A stretch of 64,000 nt of DNA, from the NCBI RefSeq assembly GCF_003581615.1, contig NZ_QXFH01000077.1, forward strand, positions 132,070 through 196,069, written 5' to 3'. The position numbers and the translations under genes are program-made. Of this stretch, positions 1-8,691 are shown one piece after another. The notes beneath the pieces were generated by a model. The model saw only the letters and a program-made list of their open reading frames with translations, was not told the origin of the DNA and searched no databases. The DNA is from Flagellimonas lutimaris. GTDB lineage: Bacteria; Bacteroidota; Bacteroidia; Flavobacteriales; Flavobacteriaceae. Numbering within the stretch: the first letter of the stretch is position 1; each line of letters begins with the position of its first letter.

Positions 1-176
1 CGTGAATTGCGCAGCAATGGAGCAACTTGGTTGAGGCCGAAGGCTTTCAAATCCGTCCCAACTTGATTATATACTGAACTTTGTTGGGTATATACCACCA
101 ATTTGGTTGGCTATGCCCAAGTTTTGCAATTTATGGTTCAGTATAGTTTTCAACCTTTTATGCAATATAAAGATAA

Positions 177-665
177 TTATAGGTCATCAAACGGGTTGTT
201 GATATTTTTGATGCTATTCTCGGTTTCGTGGGTATATATCATGGTGGTCTTAGGATTATTGTGTCCCAAAAGCTCTTGGATATAACGGATATCGGTTCCA
301 CTTTCCAATAAATGTGTTGCAAAACTATGCCTTAGCGTGTGAAGAGTAACCTTTTTCCGTATTCCCGAACTAATAACAGCTTTTTTTAAAACGCTTTGTG
401 CACTGCTGGCACTGTATTTTAATGCTTTTTGACCTTGAAACAGATATTCTTTCGGCCTGAACTGTTTATAATACTCCCGAAGAATCTTCAGAAAACTGGG
501 GGAAAGTAATGTGTATCTATCTTTTTTTCCTTTTCCGCCCTTTATGTGTATCAACATTCTTCCACTGTCAATATCATCGATTCTGAGATTGATAGCTTCA
601 CCTATTCTTAGTCCTCCAGCCAATTTTGCCCAAATGAAATTTGAATATGCGGAGGACGGTAGCAT
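177..665 (-). pseudogene. Tyrosine recombinase (phage-type integrase), C-terminal catalytic domain only
   Basis: The 162 residues hold the catalytic domain of a XerC/D-like tyrosine recombinase. The active-site set is visible: R20 in GLRIGEA, a lysine in the KGGKGKKDR beta-hairpin (about 43-48), H109 and R112 in HTLRHSFATH, H135 in LLGH and the nucleophile Y144 in MIYTH. The family normally has about 300 residues with an N-terminal SAM-like core-binding domain. Here that domain is absent, and the few residues before GLRIGEA do not resemble the expected helix. The DNA beyond the truncated end reads as the tail of another gene on the opposite strand, so this is most likely a decayed integrase rather than an active enzyme. 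Confidence 0.8.
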
Positions 666-717
666 GGCAGGGAGGAAATATTATGATGCGAAGAACCAAG
701 AAATAGAAATGGATTAG
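622..717 (+). pseudogene. C-terminal fragment of an unidentified protein fused at an integrase breakpoint
   Basis: On the plus strand an open frame ends at 717 with about 31 residues of protein-like composition (FEYAEDGSMAGRKYYDAKN, then EIEMD). The G-x-M-x-G-R-K-Y-Y-D pattern resembles MORN/YwqK-type repeats, but this is only a guess. An internal ATG at 634 would give 27 residues. The fragment overlaps the truncated end of the minus-strand integrase and stops three bases before the next lipoprotein ATG, as the last gene of an operon would. I read it as the surviving 3' end of a gene cut by a rearrangement. Confidence 0.35.
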
Positions 718-720
718 TAG

Positions 721-1626
721 ATGTCATATAGAAGAACAATAATTATAGCTATGGTATCTGGAATCATTCTTTCTGGCTGCAATAGTTATCCCGACCCATT
801 TTTTGAATATCAGGATGCCACAACACCGGCAATGTTGGGTCAGGGAACTTTGTCCAGAGATTCATTACAATGGAACAATGCTTTTGTAGCCACAACCAAG
901 GAGCTTTACTATACCAAAAGCCATGCAACAGGGGCCGATATCCGAAAATTTGTTTGGGAAGAGGGTGCTTTTATGGATATGGGCAAAGTTGATTTTCCTG
1001 AAAACGCTATTCACTCGGATGTGTATGTGGACGAAAAAGGGGAGGTGATGTTGTTTTCCTCAACCATGTTGGAAAACGAAACGGATACCATTGGTGATTG
1101 GAACATTTGGAAGTCTGAAAGAGTTGGCGGGGATTGGCAAAAGCCGGAGCTTTATTTTTCGCGACCGATGCCCGAGAATGAATTTTATCCCATCTTGGCG
1201 GATAGTGGCAATCTTTATTTTACAATAACACCGCACGGTTCACAAAATGGGGATATTTATGTTTCTAGATTGGTGAATGGCGTATATGCATCACCAGAAC
1301 CGCTGGACCCATCTATAAATTCCGAGTCCAATGAAGGGGATGCCTTTATAGCTCCAGATGAAAGCTATATTATTTTTGCCAGTTTCGACAAGGTGGAAAG
1401 CTCGGGTAAATCTGATTTATATATTAGCTTGAAAAAAGCAGACGGAAATTGGTCCCAACCCATCTGGATGGGCAGGGAAATTAATTCGGCTGGTTTTGAT
1501 GGCAGTCCCTTTGTGACCCAGGATGGAAAGTTCCTAATTTTTACCAGTAGCCGTGGCAGTACTGAAGAAAATCCCTTTTTCAATCATTATATCGTAAGGT
1601 TTAACCTAGAACAATACCATCAATAA
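721..1626 (+). CDS. Secreted lipoprotein with PD40/TolB-like beta-propeller repeats
   Basis: The 301-residue product starts with a lipoprotein signal (LSGCN, Cys about 20), so it should be anchored in the periplasm or on the surface. The body has several blades of the PD40/WD40-like type seen in TolB and Bacteroidota surface proteins, for example DESYIIFASFD, KSDLYIS and DGKFLIFTSSR. It is clearly paralogous to the lipoprotein at 5797..6684, which keeps the same DESYII, SDLYIS, INS and DGKYLIF blocks in the same order. No catalytic motif is visible; binding or sensing is the usual role of such propellers. It is followed by a LytS/LytTR pair on the opposite strand. Confidence 0.75.
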   Translation: MSYRRTIIIAMVSGIILSGCNSYPDPFFEYQDATTPAMLGQGTLSRDSLQWNNAFVATTKELYYTKSHATGADIRKFVWEEGAFMDMGKVDFPENAIHSDVYVDEKGEVMLFSSTMLENETDTIGDWNIWKSERVGGDWQKPELYFSRPMPENEFYPILADSGNLYFTITPHGSQNGDIYVSRLVNGVYASPEPLDPSINSESNEGDAFIAPDESYIIFASFDKVESSGKSDLYISLKKADGNWSQPIWMGREINSAGFDGSPFVTQDGKFLIFTSSRGSTEENPFFNHYIVRFNLEQYHQ

Positions 1627-1796
1627 GCTGTTGTCATAGGCGAATACTTTTAAATAAATGTACCAATTCCTAACGTTTGGGGTGGGGGTGAAGTGGTTTC
1701 TAGATTCGCAAACCCATTCTTCACTAATTATTAGCATGGTGGTATAATGGCTATCCAACCAAATTTTTAACCCGTAGCTATCTTAGGAAACGACAA

Positions 1797-2543
1797 TTAT
1801 TCATCCTTCGATTTTGCCCCTCCTTTTTTACTAATTTCATGGATTATGGCAAGAAATCCCTCTCTATAGTTACTGCTAATAGGTATTTCTTTAGCATCAA
1901 TGACCACACAGTGTTTTTTGACCGTTTCTATATGTTTTAATGCTACGATATAAGATCGATGTATTCTTATAAAAAGCTTTTTTGGAAGTATTTCCAACAC
2001 TTCGGATATTTTATAACGTGCCAAAACAGGTCCTTTACTGGTATGGAAAGTGACATAATTACCATCGCTTTCCACGTATTTTATATCCTGAACATACAAT
2101 TGATGAAATTCAGAACCGCTTTTTATAAAAATTGTTTGTTGCCCAACATCATTTGAAATTTCAGTACTTGAAGTTTTTATACTGCTATTTTTTTCTAATA
2201 GCTGTTGAGCCTTCATAACCGCTTGGAGCAGTCTATTGAATTCAATGGGTTTTAAAAGATAGTCCACCGCTTTCAATTCATAACTCTCCAAAGCATATTC
2301 AGAATAGGCGGTAGTAAATATAATAAGTGGTGGATTTTGCAAAAACTTAGGGAAGCTGATCCCCGATAATTTTGGCATGTTTATATCCAAGAAGATAACA
2401 TCGACGGTATGCTTTTGAAGGTGTTCAAGCGCATCTAGGGGATCTCTGAACGTTTTCTCCAAATCGATAAAAGGAATGCTGCTTAAATGGAATTTAAGTA
2501 CATCAATAGCAGCTGGTTCGTCATCAATTATTATACAGTTCAT
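1797..2543 (-). CDS. LytTR-family response regulator
   Basis: The 248-residue protein has an N-terminal receiver domain (acidic pair D7/D8, phospho-acceptor D53 in VIFLDINMP) and a C-terminal LytTR DNA-binding domain of about 100 residues (YVESDGNYV, RIHRSYIV). This is the AlgR/LytR/AgrA class, which usually regulates a few nearby genes through paired direct repeats. Its ATG overlaps the stop of the upstream histidine kinase by four bases, so the two should be translated together. Likely targets are neighbouring secreted proteins, but that is inference. Confidence 0.93.
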   Translation of the reverse strand: MNCIIIDDEPAAIDVLKFHLSSIPFIDLEKTFRDPLDALEHLQKHTVDVIFLDINMPKLSGISFPKFLQNPPLIIFTTAYSEYALESYELKAVDYLLKPIEFNRLLQAVMKAQQLLEKNSSIKTSSTEISNDVGQQTIFIKSGSEFHQLYVQDIKYVESDGNYVTFHTSKGPVLARYKISEVLEILPKKLFIRIHRSYIVALKHIETVKKHCVVIDAKEIPISSNYREGFLAIIHEISKKGGAKSKDE

Positions 2544-3583
2544 AAGGGTCTTTCATCGAGTTGCAGCTTAAGTAAAGATATGAAATGCCCCTTATCTTCA
2601 TTTGCTTCCAACGTATGGGTATTTGGATACAGAATGGAGAGTCTCTTTTTTAAATTATCAAGTCCAAAACCCGAAGACTCATCCTTTAAGCCAGAGATTC
2701 CTTGATGTATTGTATTGGTTACCTTAAAACATAATTTATTTTCTTCTACCTCGAGCGAAATATTGATCAGGGATTTTGTTTTGGGATCAATACCATGTTT
2801 GATTGCATTTTCAACAAAAGGGATGAGCAGCATCGGGCTTATGTCTACATCCTTAACATCGCCTTTGATCTTAAAATTAATATATACCTCGTCTTCGTCG
2901 GCGATACGTAGTTGATATACCTGAATAAAATTTTTGAGGTGATGAATTTCTTTTTCAAGAGGTACTTTATCTTCATTCGTTTCATAAACCATATAACGCA
3001 TTAATTCTGCGAGTTTAGCAATTCCATCTGCTAACTCCGGCACATCGTGCTTTAGTGATTTGGCATAAAAACTATTTAAAACATTGAACAAAAAATGAGG
3101 GTTGATCTTGGATTTTAAAAAAGCCATTTCTGTGGAAAGCTTTTCTTCAAGCAATACACGTTTAAGTTTTTCATTTTGTATCCAATATTTAATCAGTGCG
3201 TAGGATAAAGCGACTAACAAAATAAAAAAACTGACCACTGAATTATAAAGGAAATACACTAGGAAAGATTCGTTTGCGGAAGAAAAGAAAACAGCTAAAT
3301 ACCTATAATCCACTATACTCTCAAATAGGTTGATGGCTATGAAACCACTTAACAAAGAAATTACCAAGGCCCTTATTTTTTTAAGGCGCAAAAATTTTGG
3401 GACCAAGAAAAATGACGTAGTGTAAAAAACAGTAGTGTTCATAAGCATCCCGAAAAGTAAAGCAACCCAATAAGGGCCTTTGTCTTTCCTGAAGTCACCA
3501 ATAGTCGATGTATAGTTTAGAATTAGAACGTACCCTATTCCCCAAACTAAAACGTGAATTATGGGCTCTATATATTTTTTCAT
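2540..3583 (-). CDS. LytS/YehU-type sensor histidine kinase
   Basis: The 347-residue protein has four predicted membrane helices in the first 135 residues, a short coiled linker, the His_kinase block KINPHFLFNVLNSF with phospho-accepting H163, and a C-terminal HATPase domain (PFVENAIKHG as N-box, SGFGLDNLKKRL as G-box). There is no large periplasmic domain, as is usual for this class in Bacteroidota. It forms an operon with the LytTR regulator downstream (ATGA overlap). A -7 box lies just upstream of its start. Confidence 0.93.
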   Translation of the reverse strand: MKKYIEPIIHVLVWGIGYVLILNYTSTIGDFRKDKGPYWVALLFGMLMNTTVFYTTSFFLVPKFLRLKKIRALVISLLSGFIAINLFESIVDYRYLAVFFSSANESFLVYFLYNSVVSFFILLVALSYALIKYWIQNEKLKRVLLEEKLSTEMAFLKSKINPHFLFNVLNSFYAKSLKHDVPELADGIAKLAELMRYMVYETNEDKVPLEKEIHHLKNFIQVYQLRIADEDEVYINFKIKGDVKDVDISPMLLIPFVENAIKHGIDPKTKSLINISLEVEENKLCFKVTNTIHQGISGLKDESSGFGLDNLKKRLSILYPNTHTLEANEDKGHFISLLKLQLDERPL

Positions 3584-3600
3584 TATGAACAGCTTGGTAT

Positions 3601-3608
3601 CAAAAGTA
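3601..3608 (-). promoter_or_regulatory. -7 box of the LytS/LytTR operon
   Basis: The minus strand reads TACTTTTG, a full match to the Bacteroidota -7 consensus TAnnTTTG. It ends 18 bp before the kinase ATG at 3583, which would give a short leader. No inverted repeat lies 23-36 bp upstream of it, unlike the Crp/Fnr-type promoters elsewhere in this window. Confidence 0.45.
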
Positions 3609-3751
3609 GCGTTTAAAGTAAATCAAATTCGTTAAAAGGACAGAAGGTATTATTGTAGGGACGAAAATGCACTTTCCTGTGAAGTTTATCCTTTTTCACA
3701 TATTTATAAGTTTCCACCACAGGAAAATAGGTGCTAATCACATTCCTTTTT

Positions 3752-3764
3752 TTGAATCATTCAA
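3752..3764. promoter_or_regulatory. Palindrome TTGAATCATTCAA upstream of serine hydrolase
   Basis: This is a perfect 13-bp inverted repeat (TTGAAT-C-ATTCAA) about 44 bp before the ATG at 3808. A weak -7-like box (TATTATTG, 3771-3778) follows, so a protein bound here would cover the -33 region. That position fits a repressor better than a class II activator. Confidence 0.3.
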
Positions 3765-3807
3765 GCATTCTATTATTGCTGAACAATACTTATAAAATCA
3801 AAAGGAA

Positions 3808-5604
3808 ATGAAACAGGTTACAGCAATTATAATCGCCTTGGTCTTAGGGATTAATTCTTTTGGGCAATCAAGTTCCAATAAAGAATTAAAAAAGGATATC
3901 GATGCACTATTTGAAAGTTATGCGCACTACAATCGCTTTGTGGGAAGCGTTTTAATAAGTGAGAACAATACCATTATCTATCAACAAAGTTTTGGTTATG
4001 CCGACATAGTGGATAAAAAAAAGAATACCAAAAACTCGATATTTAGTATTGCCTCGCTAACCAAATCATTGACGGCGGTTGGTATTATGAGATTGGTGGA
4101 AGATGGCAAACTGACATTGGAAGCTCCTATTTCAATTTACTTCCCAGATTTTATGCCTGATTATTCAAAAGACATTACCATTCAACATTTGCTCAATAAC
4201 AGCTCTGGTATGGAGGCCAATATTGGTAGGAAAGATGATAGTGGAAACGGCCTTATGCCTGAAGTATCTTCAATTACTTTGGATGAACTTTTGGAAAAAT
4301 TTAAGGCTTCAAAATTAAAATTTGAGCCAGGAACAGGGTATGAATACAATAATTTTGGCTACTCGCTCTTAGCAAATATTATCGAAAAAGTGAGCGGTCA
4401 ATCCTATGCCGACTATATGGAACAAGCTGTTTTTAAACCTGCAAATATGAAAAATACAGCAGTCGCAGCATTTAAACCAAACCACCAAAAAGCACAGCCG
4501 TGTTTAGGTTTGGGAATGAATGAATTTCAAAACTTCAGTTCCCCCTTTCATCCTTCTTGGCTTCAAGGAGCGGCCGATATAAATTCGACCACATTTGATT
4601 TATTCAAATTTATGCAAGCGCTGGAGAATGGCACCTTATTAAAGGTAGAATCAAAGAGTAAGCTGTACAACGTAACGCAAGCAATGGGCGTAAATGATAA
4701 GTTATCTGGATTAGGTTGGGTAATTGAACAAAAAGGAGAAGAGAAATGGATATATAATAACGGATTGCTTCCCGGCTATGCTTCAGTGATGGGTTCATTG
4801 CCAGAAAGAGATATTAAAATAATCGTTCTATCCAATGCTACTTCTGTAAACCCTGTATTAGAGGAGTTTCAAGGTGAAGTTACTTTTGTACCAGAAATTA
4901 CCGATAAAATCATTTCACTGTTTCAAGGTAAACCTGCAGAAAACCTGCCGTTACCAATTAAAAGTAAAAGTATTGCTGATTTTACCAATACTTATCAATT
5001 GGATGATGAACACGCACTTGTTTTAAAAAAGAGAGAAAGCACATATTCATTAGAAACAGCCGGTAAAGAGCCTTGGTCTGTTTTTACTTATGCATTTTCT
5101 AAAGACGTGAATGATAACACTGAAGCCTGCGAAACTGCACTATTTTTTGCCAAAGCCTGGAGTACTCAACAGTTTGAAGGACTTTCAGATTACGGTAACG
5201 AACAAATGAAAGGATTTCTAGGTACCCAGCAAGGACAGGATCAATTAAAAGGAATGTGGGCAAATTTCATAAACCATGCAGGTGAATTCAAGGCATACAA
5301 TATCTACAATATTGAGGGCGAAGAAGTTAAAAATATTCACATCAGGTTTCATTTCGAAACAGTTGATATTGGAATGGTAATAAGTGTAAACGCTGCAAAT
5401 AAAATACAAGGAATGTTTATGGATGATGCTGTTAAAACTAGTCATGTCACAAAAGTTGTGCTTGTTCCCGTGGGGGGAAATAAATTCTTTGTTGATGGAC
5501 ACAGAAATGGTGGTATGCAGGATTTAGTGATAACAGTATCCGATGAGGGATTAATCTTAATAGATGGTTCCGTGAATTTTAAAGCTGAAGCTTGTAATCC
5601 TTAA
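3808..5604 (+). CDS. Secreted serine beta-lactamase-like hydrolase with C-terminal extension
   Basis: The product has 598 residues with a Sec signal peptide (ending near NSFGQ). Residues about 25-350 form a beta-lactamase-related domain (class C/EstB/penicillin-binding type). The nucleophile motif SxxK is SLTK in SIASLTKSLTAVG and the second motif is YNN in YEYNNFGYSLL; the third motif is NNG rather than HxG. The last 200 residues form a separate domain with an NTF2-like look that I cannot name. Members hydrolyse small esters, amides or D-amino-acid peptides; the substrate cannot be read here. Four related hydrolases lie in this window. Confidence 0.85.
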   Translation: MKQVTAIIIALVLGINSFGQSSSNKELKKDIDALFESYAHYNRFVGSVLISENNTIIYQQSFGYADIVDKKKNTKNSIFSIASLTKSLTAVGIMRLVEDGKLTLEAPISIYFPDFMPDYSKDITIQHLLNNSSGMEANIGRKDDSGNGLMPEVSSITLDELLEKFKASKLKFEPGTGYEYNNFGYSLLANIIEKVSGQSYADYMEQAVFKPANMKNTAVAAFKPNHQKAQPCLGLGMNEFQNFSSPFHPSWLQGAADINSTTFDLFKFMQALENGTLLKVESKSKLYNVTQAMGVNDKLSGLGWVIEQKGEEKWIYNNGLLPGYASVMGSLPERDIKIIVLSNATSVNPVLEEFQGEVTFVPEITDKIISLFQGKPAENLPLPIKSKSIADFTNTYQLDDEHALVLKKRESTYSLETAGKEPWSVFTYAFSKDVNDNTEACETALFFAKAWSTQQFEGLSDYGNEQMKGFLGTQQGQDQLKGMWANFINHAGEFKAYNIYNIEGEEVKNIHIRFHFETVDIGMVISVNAANKIQGMFMDDAVKTSHVTKVVLVPVGGNKFFVDGHRNGGMQDLVITVSDEGLILIDGSVNFKAEACNP

Positions 5605-5796
5605 AAGAAAAAGCCAGCCGCAATGGATTAAAAAACAGCAGTTAAGAGCGAACTTATTAATTCTATTCTATGGTCTGTCTTTATTTTTAAACTGAAAATT
5701 AGCACAAATATACCCGCTACTTTTCATATACAAATCCGTTATGATAAGAGTGGCTGAAAACATCAAGGTATTTATAGCATATTTTAAATTTAACTA

Positions 5797-6684
5797 ATGA
5801 AAACACCGATTTTTATATTGTCAATGTTTGTGATAGGAATGGTTACAAATAGTTGTAATTTCAAGAAAGAGGACTTTAAACAAGGTAAGTCAGTGTCACA
5901 AGAAGAGTTGTTTCTTGGTCAAAAGCCTCCAGGTCTTATTCCAGAACTCTTTGCTCTTGGTATAGTTTCAACAAATCATCTAGAAGTTTTGGCTGCAATT
6001 TCACCTAATTTAGATGAGTTTTATTTTGCAAGACAGATAAAAGGTGAAGTCTCTAAAAATTTGGGAATTCGATTCGAAAATGGAAGTTGGAATACCTTTA
6101 TGGAAGAACCAAACACAGGTGAAATGTTTATTTCTACAGATAATAAAACCATGTTTTTGGGGAATAAATATAGAGAAAGAACACCAACTGGTTGGTCAGG
6201 AGAAAAAAGTTTGGAGTCGCCATATGACCAAATCCCCATTATGCGACTGACATCGTCGGTTTTAGGTACTTATGTTTTTGACGAAAGGGATTCTATTGGA
6301 ACACTTAGAATGTCTGTTGTAAAAAATGGAATTCGTGAAGAGCCCATAGAAATGGGAAATGTATTCAATTCTGGAACTTATATAGCACATCCTTTTATTG
6401 CAACAGATGAAAGCTATATCATTTGGGATTGTGAAAAAGAAGATGGATATGGTAGTTCTGACTTGTACATTAGTTTTCGGACAAAAGATGGATCTTGGGG
6501 AGCAGCCATAAACATGGGTGAAGATATCAATTCTGACATGGAAGATAGTTACGCAAGTGTTACTTCGGATGGTAAATACCTTATATTTCATCGCGTAAAA
6601 TTAGGTGACACTTTTGACGAGAGTTATGCCGATATTTTTTGGGTTGATGCTCAGATTATTGAAACGCTTAGACCTAAACAATAA
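5797..6684 (+). CDS. Secreted lipoprotein with PD40-like repeats, paralogue of 721..1626
   Basis: The 295-residue product has a lipoprotein signal (NSCNFKK, Cys about 20) and PD40-type blades such as TDESYIIWDCE, SSDLYISF and DGKYLIFHRV. It aligns over its second half with the lipoprotein at 721..1626. The two flank the LytS/LytTR pair and the serine hydrolase, which suggests a local duplication. No enzymatic motif is seen. The 190 bp before its start hold no palindrome and only a poor -7 candidate (TACTTTTC at 5718). Confidence 0.7.
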   Translation: MKTPIFILSMFVIGMVTNSCNFKKEDFKQGKSVSQEELFLGQKPPGLIPELFALGIVSTNHLEVLAAISPNLDEFYFARQIKGEVSKNLGIRFENGSWNTFMEEPNTGEMFISTDNKTMFLGNKYRERTPTGWSGEKSLESPYDQIPIMRLTSSVLGTYVFDERDSIGTLRMSVVKNGIREEPIEMGNVFNSGTYIAHPFIATDESYIIWDCEKEDGYGSSDLYISFRTKDGSWGAAINMGEDINSDMEDSYASVTSDGKYLIFHRVKLGDTFDESYADIFWVDAQIIETLRPKQ

Positions 6685-6733
6685 AAATAACTAACGCTAA
6701 CAATGGTAATAATTCATCATAGTTTTTTAAACT

Positions 6734-6865
6734 ATGGAAGATGCTGAATTAGCAGTAATTGAATATATGGAGGTTTGGTTTAATAGAAGAAGGTTGCATT
6801 TTTCTTTAAATAATAAAACAACAAGTCTTGAAAAGCGATTCATTTGTAAAGCGACCAATTACTGA
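6734..6865 (+). pseudogene. IS3-family transposase (OrfB) C-terminal remnant
   Basis: An open frame of 43 codons reads AVIEYMEVWFNRRRLHFSL, which matches the conserved end of IS3-group integrase-type transposases (IxxYIExxYNxxRxHxxL). Only the last part of a roughly 280-residue OrfB is left; a stop codon lies two codons upstream, and the DDE catalytic residues are missing. Its end overlaps the 3' end of the convergent minus-strand gene by seven bases. It is a dead fragment marking past insertion activity. Confidence 0.7.
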
Positions 6866-7521
6866 AAAAACACTTCATATTTTTTTAGGTTATCATTGAT
6901 CATTTCTACTGTTAGTGTTGAGGTTATTGTGGCTCCTGAAATCCCATCGACTATCTTACTTCCAGGTATTGCAATTTTACCATTTTGTTTTAGTCCAAAG
7001 GTATTTGTCGCAAAATTTACCTTGGTGCCCACGAATTGATTTTCAAAGTCAGACAGAGTAATAGCAGCACCATATCCATCCGATTCCGCTACATGGTCAA
7101 ACTCAACTTTTTTAATTTCCAAGGTGTTTTTGTCAATCAGAAATGTTCCTCGAATGTTTCCTCCAAACCCTTTGTTGGACATGATAATCATGACTTCATT
7201 GTTGATGTCGGTTCCAAAAATGGGATAAACATTGCTTTTTCCTGTTTTGGTAATCTTTTTAAAGAGATTGATTGCTTCGGAGATGTTTACACTATCAAGA
7301 TTTTTATTTTCATCTATGGTCCAGCAATGAAACTGGGTCTCAAAATCAACGGAATCTGAAGGTGAAATACCTAAGTATTGTGCAACCCTTTCCATTTCCA
7401 GGGATTTTTTGGGTGGTTTTTCAATATCTATTGATATTGGATCGGGGACACTTTTTTCATTCTGTTGTTTACAGTTCCACATTCCAAGAAGCACTAGAGG
7501 AATCAAATATTTTGCATTCAT
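6859..7521 (-). CDS. FMN-binding lipoprotein (NqrC/RnfG-type flavin domain)
   Basis: I start the gene at the ATG at 7521 because it gives a lipoprotein signal (LLGMWNC) that longer versions would bury; the product is about 220 residues. The C-terminal part is an FMN-bind domain with DGISGATITS, the motif whose threonine receives FMN covalently from ApbE in NqrC and RnfG. Such free-standing flavinylated lipoproteins are thought to carry electrons outside the cytoplasmic membrane. No transmembrane partner lies next to it, and no apbE is visible in this window. Function is inferred from the domain only. Confidence 0.7.
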   Translation of the reverse strand: MNAKYLIPLVLLGMWNCKQQNEKSVPDPISIDIEKPPKKSLEMERVAQYLGISPSDSVDFETQFHCWTIDENKNLDSVNISEAINLFKKITKTGKSNVYPIFGTDINNEVMIIMSNKGFGGNIRGTFLIDKNTLEIKKVEFDHVAESDGYGAAITLSDFENQFVGTKVNFATNTFGLKQNGKIAIPGSKIVDGISGATITSTLTVEMINDNLKKYEVFFQ

Positions 7522-7678
7522 GTTTCTAAGTTTTGTATATAATTTTCTATGGCTTTTCAAAGCTTGGGACATTAGCAATCTCAAATTTGGGAAAATTGTT
7601 GTATAAATAGAATGATTGCCATCATATTGGAGTAAAGATTTGGAAATGGTTAAACTTTACCATTACCGCCTAATTAAT

Positions 7679-7769
7679 TATGTTTGGATTGTAGGTTCTA
7701 CAACCCCGACGAATCACTATATAGGTGGTATTAAAGCACTGTCAACTAACTGATTGATAGTGTTTTTTT
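7679..7769 (+). ncRNA. Possible small RNA with its own promoter and terminator
   Basis: In a 700-bp gene-free stretch a perfect -7 box TATGTTTG (7679-7686) is followed by TTGTAG-GTT-CTACAA (7689-7703), and 80 bp on by a terminator-like hairpin with seven Ts. Transcription from about 7691 would give an RNA of about 80 nt with a 5' and a 3' stem-loop. An imperfect dyad (ATGGT, 8 bp, ACCAT; 7646-7663) overlaps the -33 region. No open frame of note lies inside. I know no family that matches, and the hairpin could instead be left over from a lost gene. Confidence 0.3.
7737..7769 (+). terminator. Rho-independent terminator
   Basis: CACTGTCAA (7737-7745) pairs with TTGATAGTG (7754-7762), with one G-U wobble, across an 8-nt loop, followed by TTTTTTT. 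No plus-strand gene lies just upstream, so it ends either the proposed small RNA or a lost gene. Confidence 0.55.
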
Positions 7770-8164
7770 GTTTTTTATGCGTTCATTTGAATTCATTTAA
7801 ATACATAAAAAGGTATCGAGTTTTGTGAATGCTTCGGTATGTTCCTTGTGCATAATTTAGTTACAGTTTGACGCTATTTATGGGTGTTTTGCAAACCTGT
7901 TTTGTTAAATCCAAAAATTATGTATTATACTAAATTACAATACTTTAAAGGTTTTTCTCTTTACAAGAAACACTTCCAACAATCCCGAGAAATTGACCAT
8001 TTATGCCGCCCTGCTCGTTCAGAAAACGAGGCGGTTCGTTCTGAAAATTAGAGGAGCCAAATTCATTTGTTCGAACTGGATCTCCGAACTCATATCTTCC
8101 AAAAAGTTGGAAAAACCATTTTTTATTAACAATTGTGTTGAGGTATTCATATTGGACCAATCGA

Positions 8165-8284
8165 TGGAACAACGATTTAGATTCGGATGAGGTGGAATAT
8201 GGTAGCACGCTTCAACTGCATGAAGATGGCACCTTGGAGCTCGAACGTATTGGTGAAGATGAGTCCCAAGATGAGGGTGTTTGA
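8165..8284 (+). pseudogene. Acidic C-terminal fragment of an unknown protein
   Basis: A plus-strand frame ending at 8284 reads WNNDLDSDEVEYGSTLQL then HEDGTLELERIGEDESQDEG, which looks like genuine protein sequence. Upstream the frame stays open for about 40 more codons but turns to unlikely composition and has no ATG. No family is recognised. It is probably the tail of a decayed gene in the eroded stretch between 7.6 and 8.3 kb. Confidence 0.25.
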
Positions 8285-8304
8285 TCTATTGAGGGCAATA
8301 ATAT

Positions 8305-8691
8305 CTAAATGCTCTTATTATTTTGAAAATATTCAATCTTCAATTGGAACATCTCGGCCATTTTTGTGGCCCTGAACTTGGCCTCTGCAGCTTTATCGCC
8401 TGAGAAATTTTCATCAATGGTCTCAAAAAAAAGTTGCTTCCAACGATCAAAATGTTTTGCATCGACCGGGAGCTTGGCATGGGGAGCAAAGGGACTACCT
8501 TGATAGGTGTGTTCCTTCAATAATACTGTTTGCCAAAAACGGTACATTTTTTCTAAGTGGTTCGGCCAATTATCTTGTATCACCTCATTAAAAATATCGG
8601 CCAAAAGGGGGTCTTTACGAACTTTTCCATAGAAAAAATCTACCAAGAGTTTAACCTCTTCTAGACTTATTATCTCCTTTGTTTTGATCAT
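8305..8691 (-). CDS. Group III truncated haemoglobin
   Basis: The 128-residue protein has the size and motifs of group III truncated haemoglobins: HAKLPVDAKHFDRWKQLF around the proximal histidine (HFDRW) and a conserved FW in YRFWQTVL. Such globins bind NO and O2 and are often linked to nitrosative stress. It follows an Rrf2 regulator with NsrR-like cysteines and the nos operon on the same strand, which supports a role in NO handling. About 100 bp separate it from the Rrf2 gene; no -7 box was found there, so it may be co-transcribed. Confidence 0.9.
   Translation of the reverse strand: MIKTKEIISLEEVKLLVDFFYGKVRKDPLLADIFNEVIQDNWPNHLEKMYRFWQTVLLKEHTYQGSPFAPHAKLPVDAKHFDRWKQLFFETIDENFSGDKAAEAKFRATKMAEMFQLKIEYFQNNKSI

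Noticed and set aside
1-176. Possible gene remnant at the left edge
   Set aside because: Only very short frames with stops in all phases; no family recognised.
1627-1796. Possible terminator GTGAAG...CTTCAC between convergent genes
   Set aside because: The stem is interrupted and no T-run follows in either direction.
7945-8208. Minus-strand 87-codon frame in the eroded region
   Set aside because: No family resemblance, no partner or promoter, and the opposite strand holds a more protein-like fragment.
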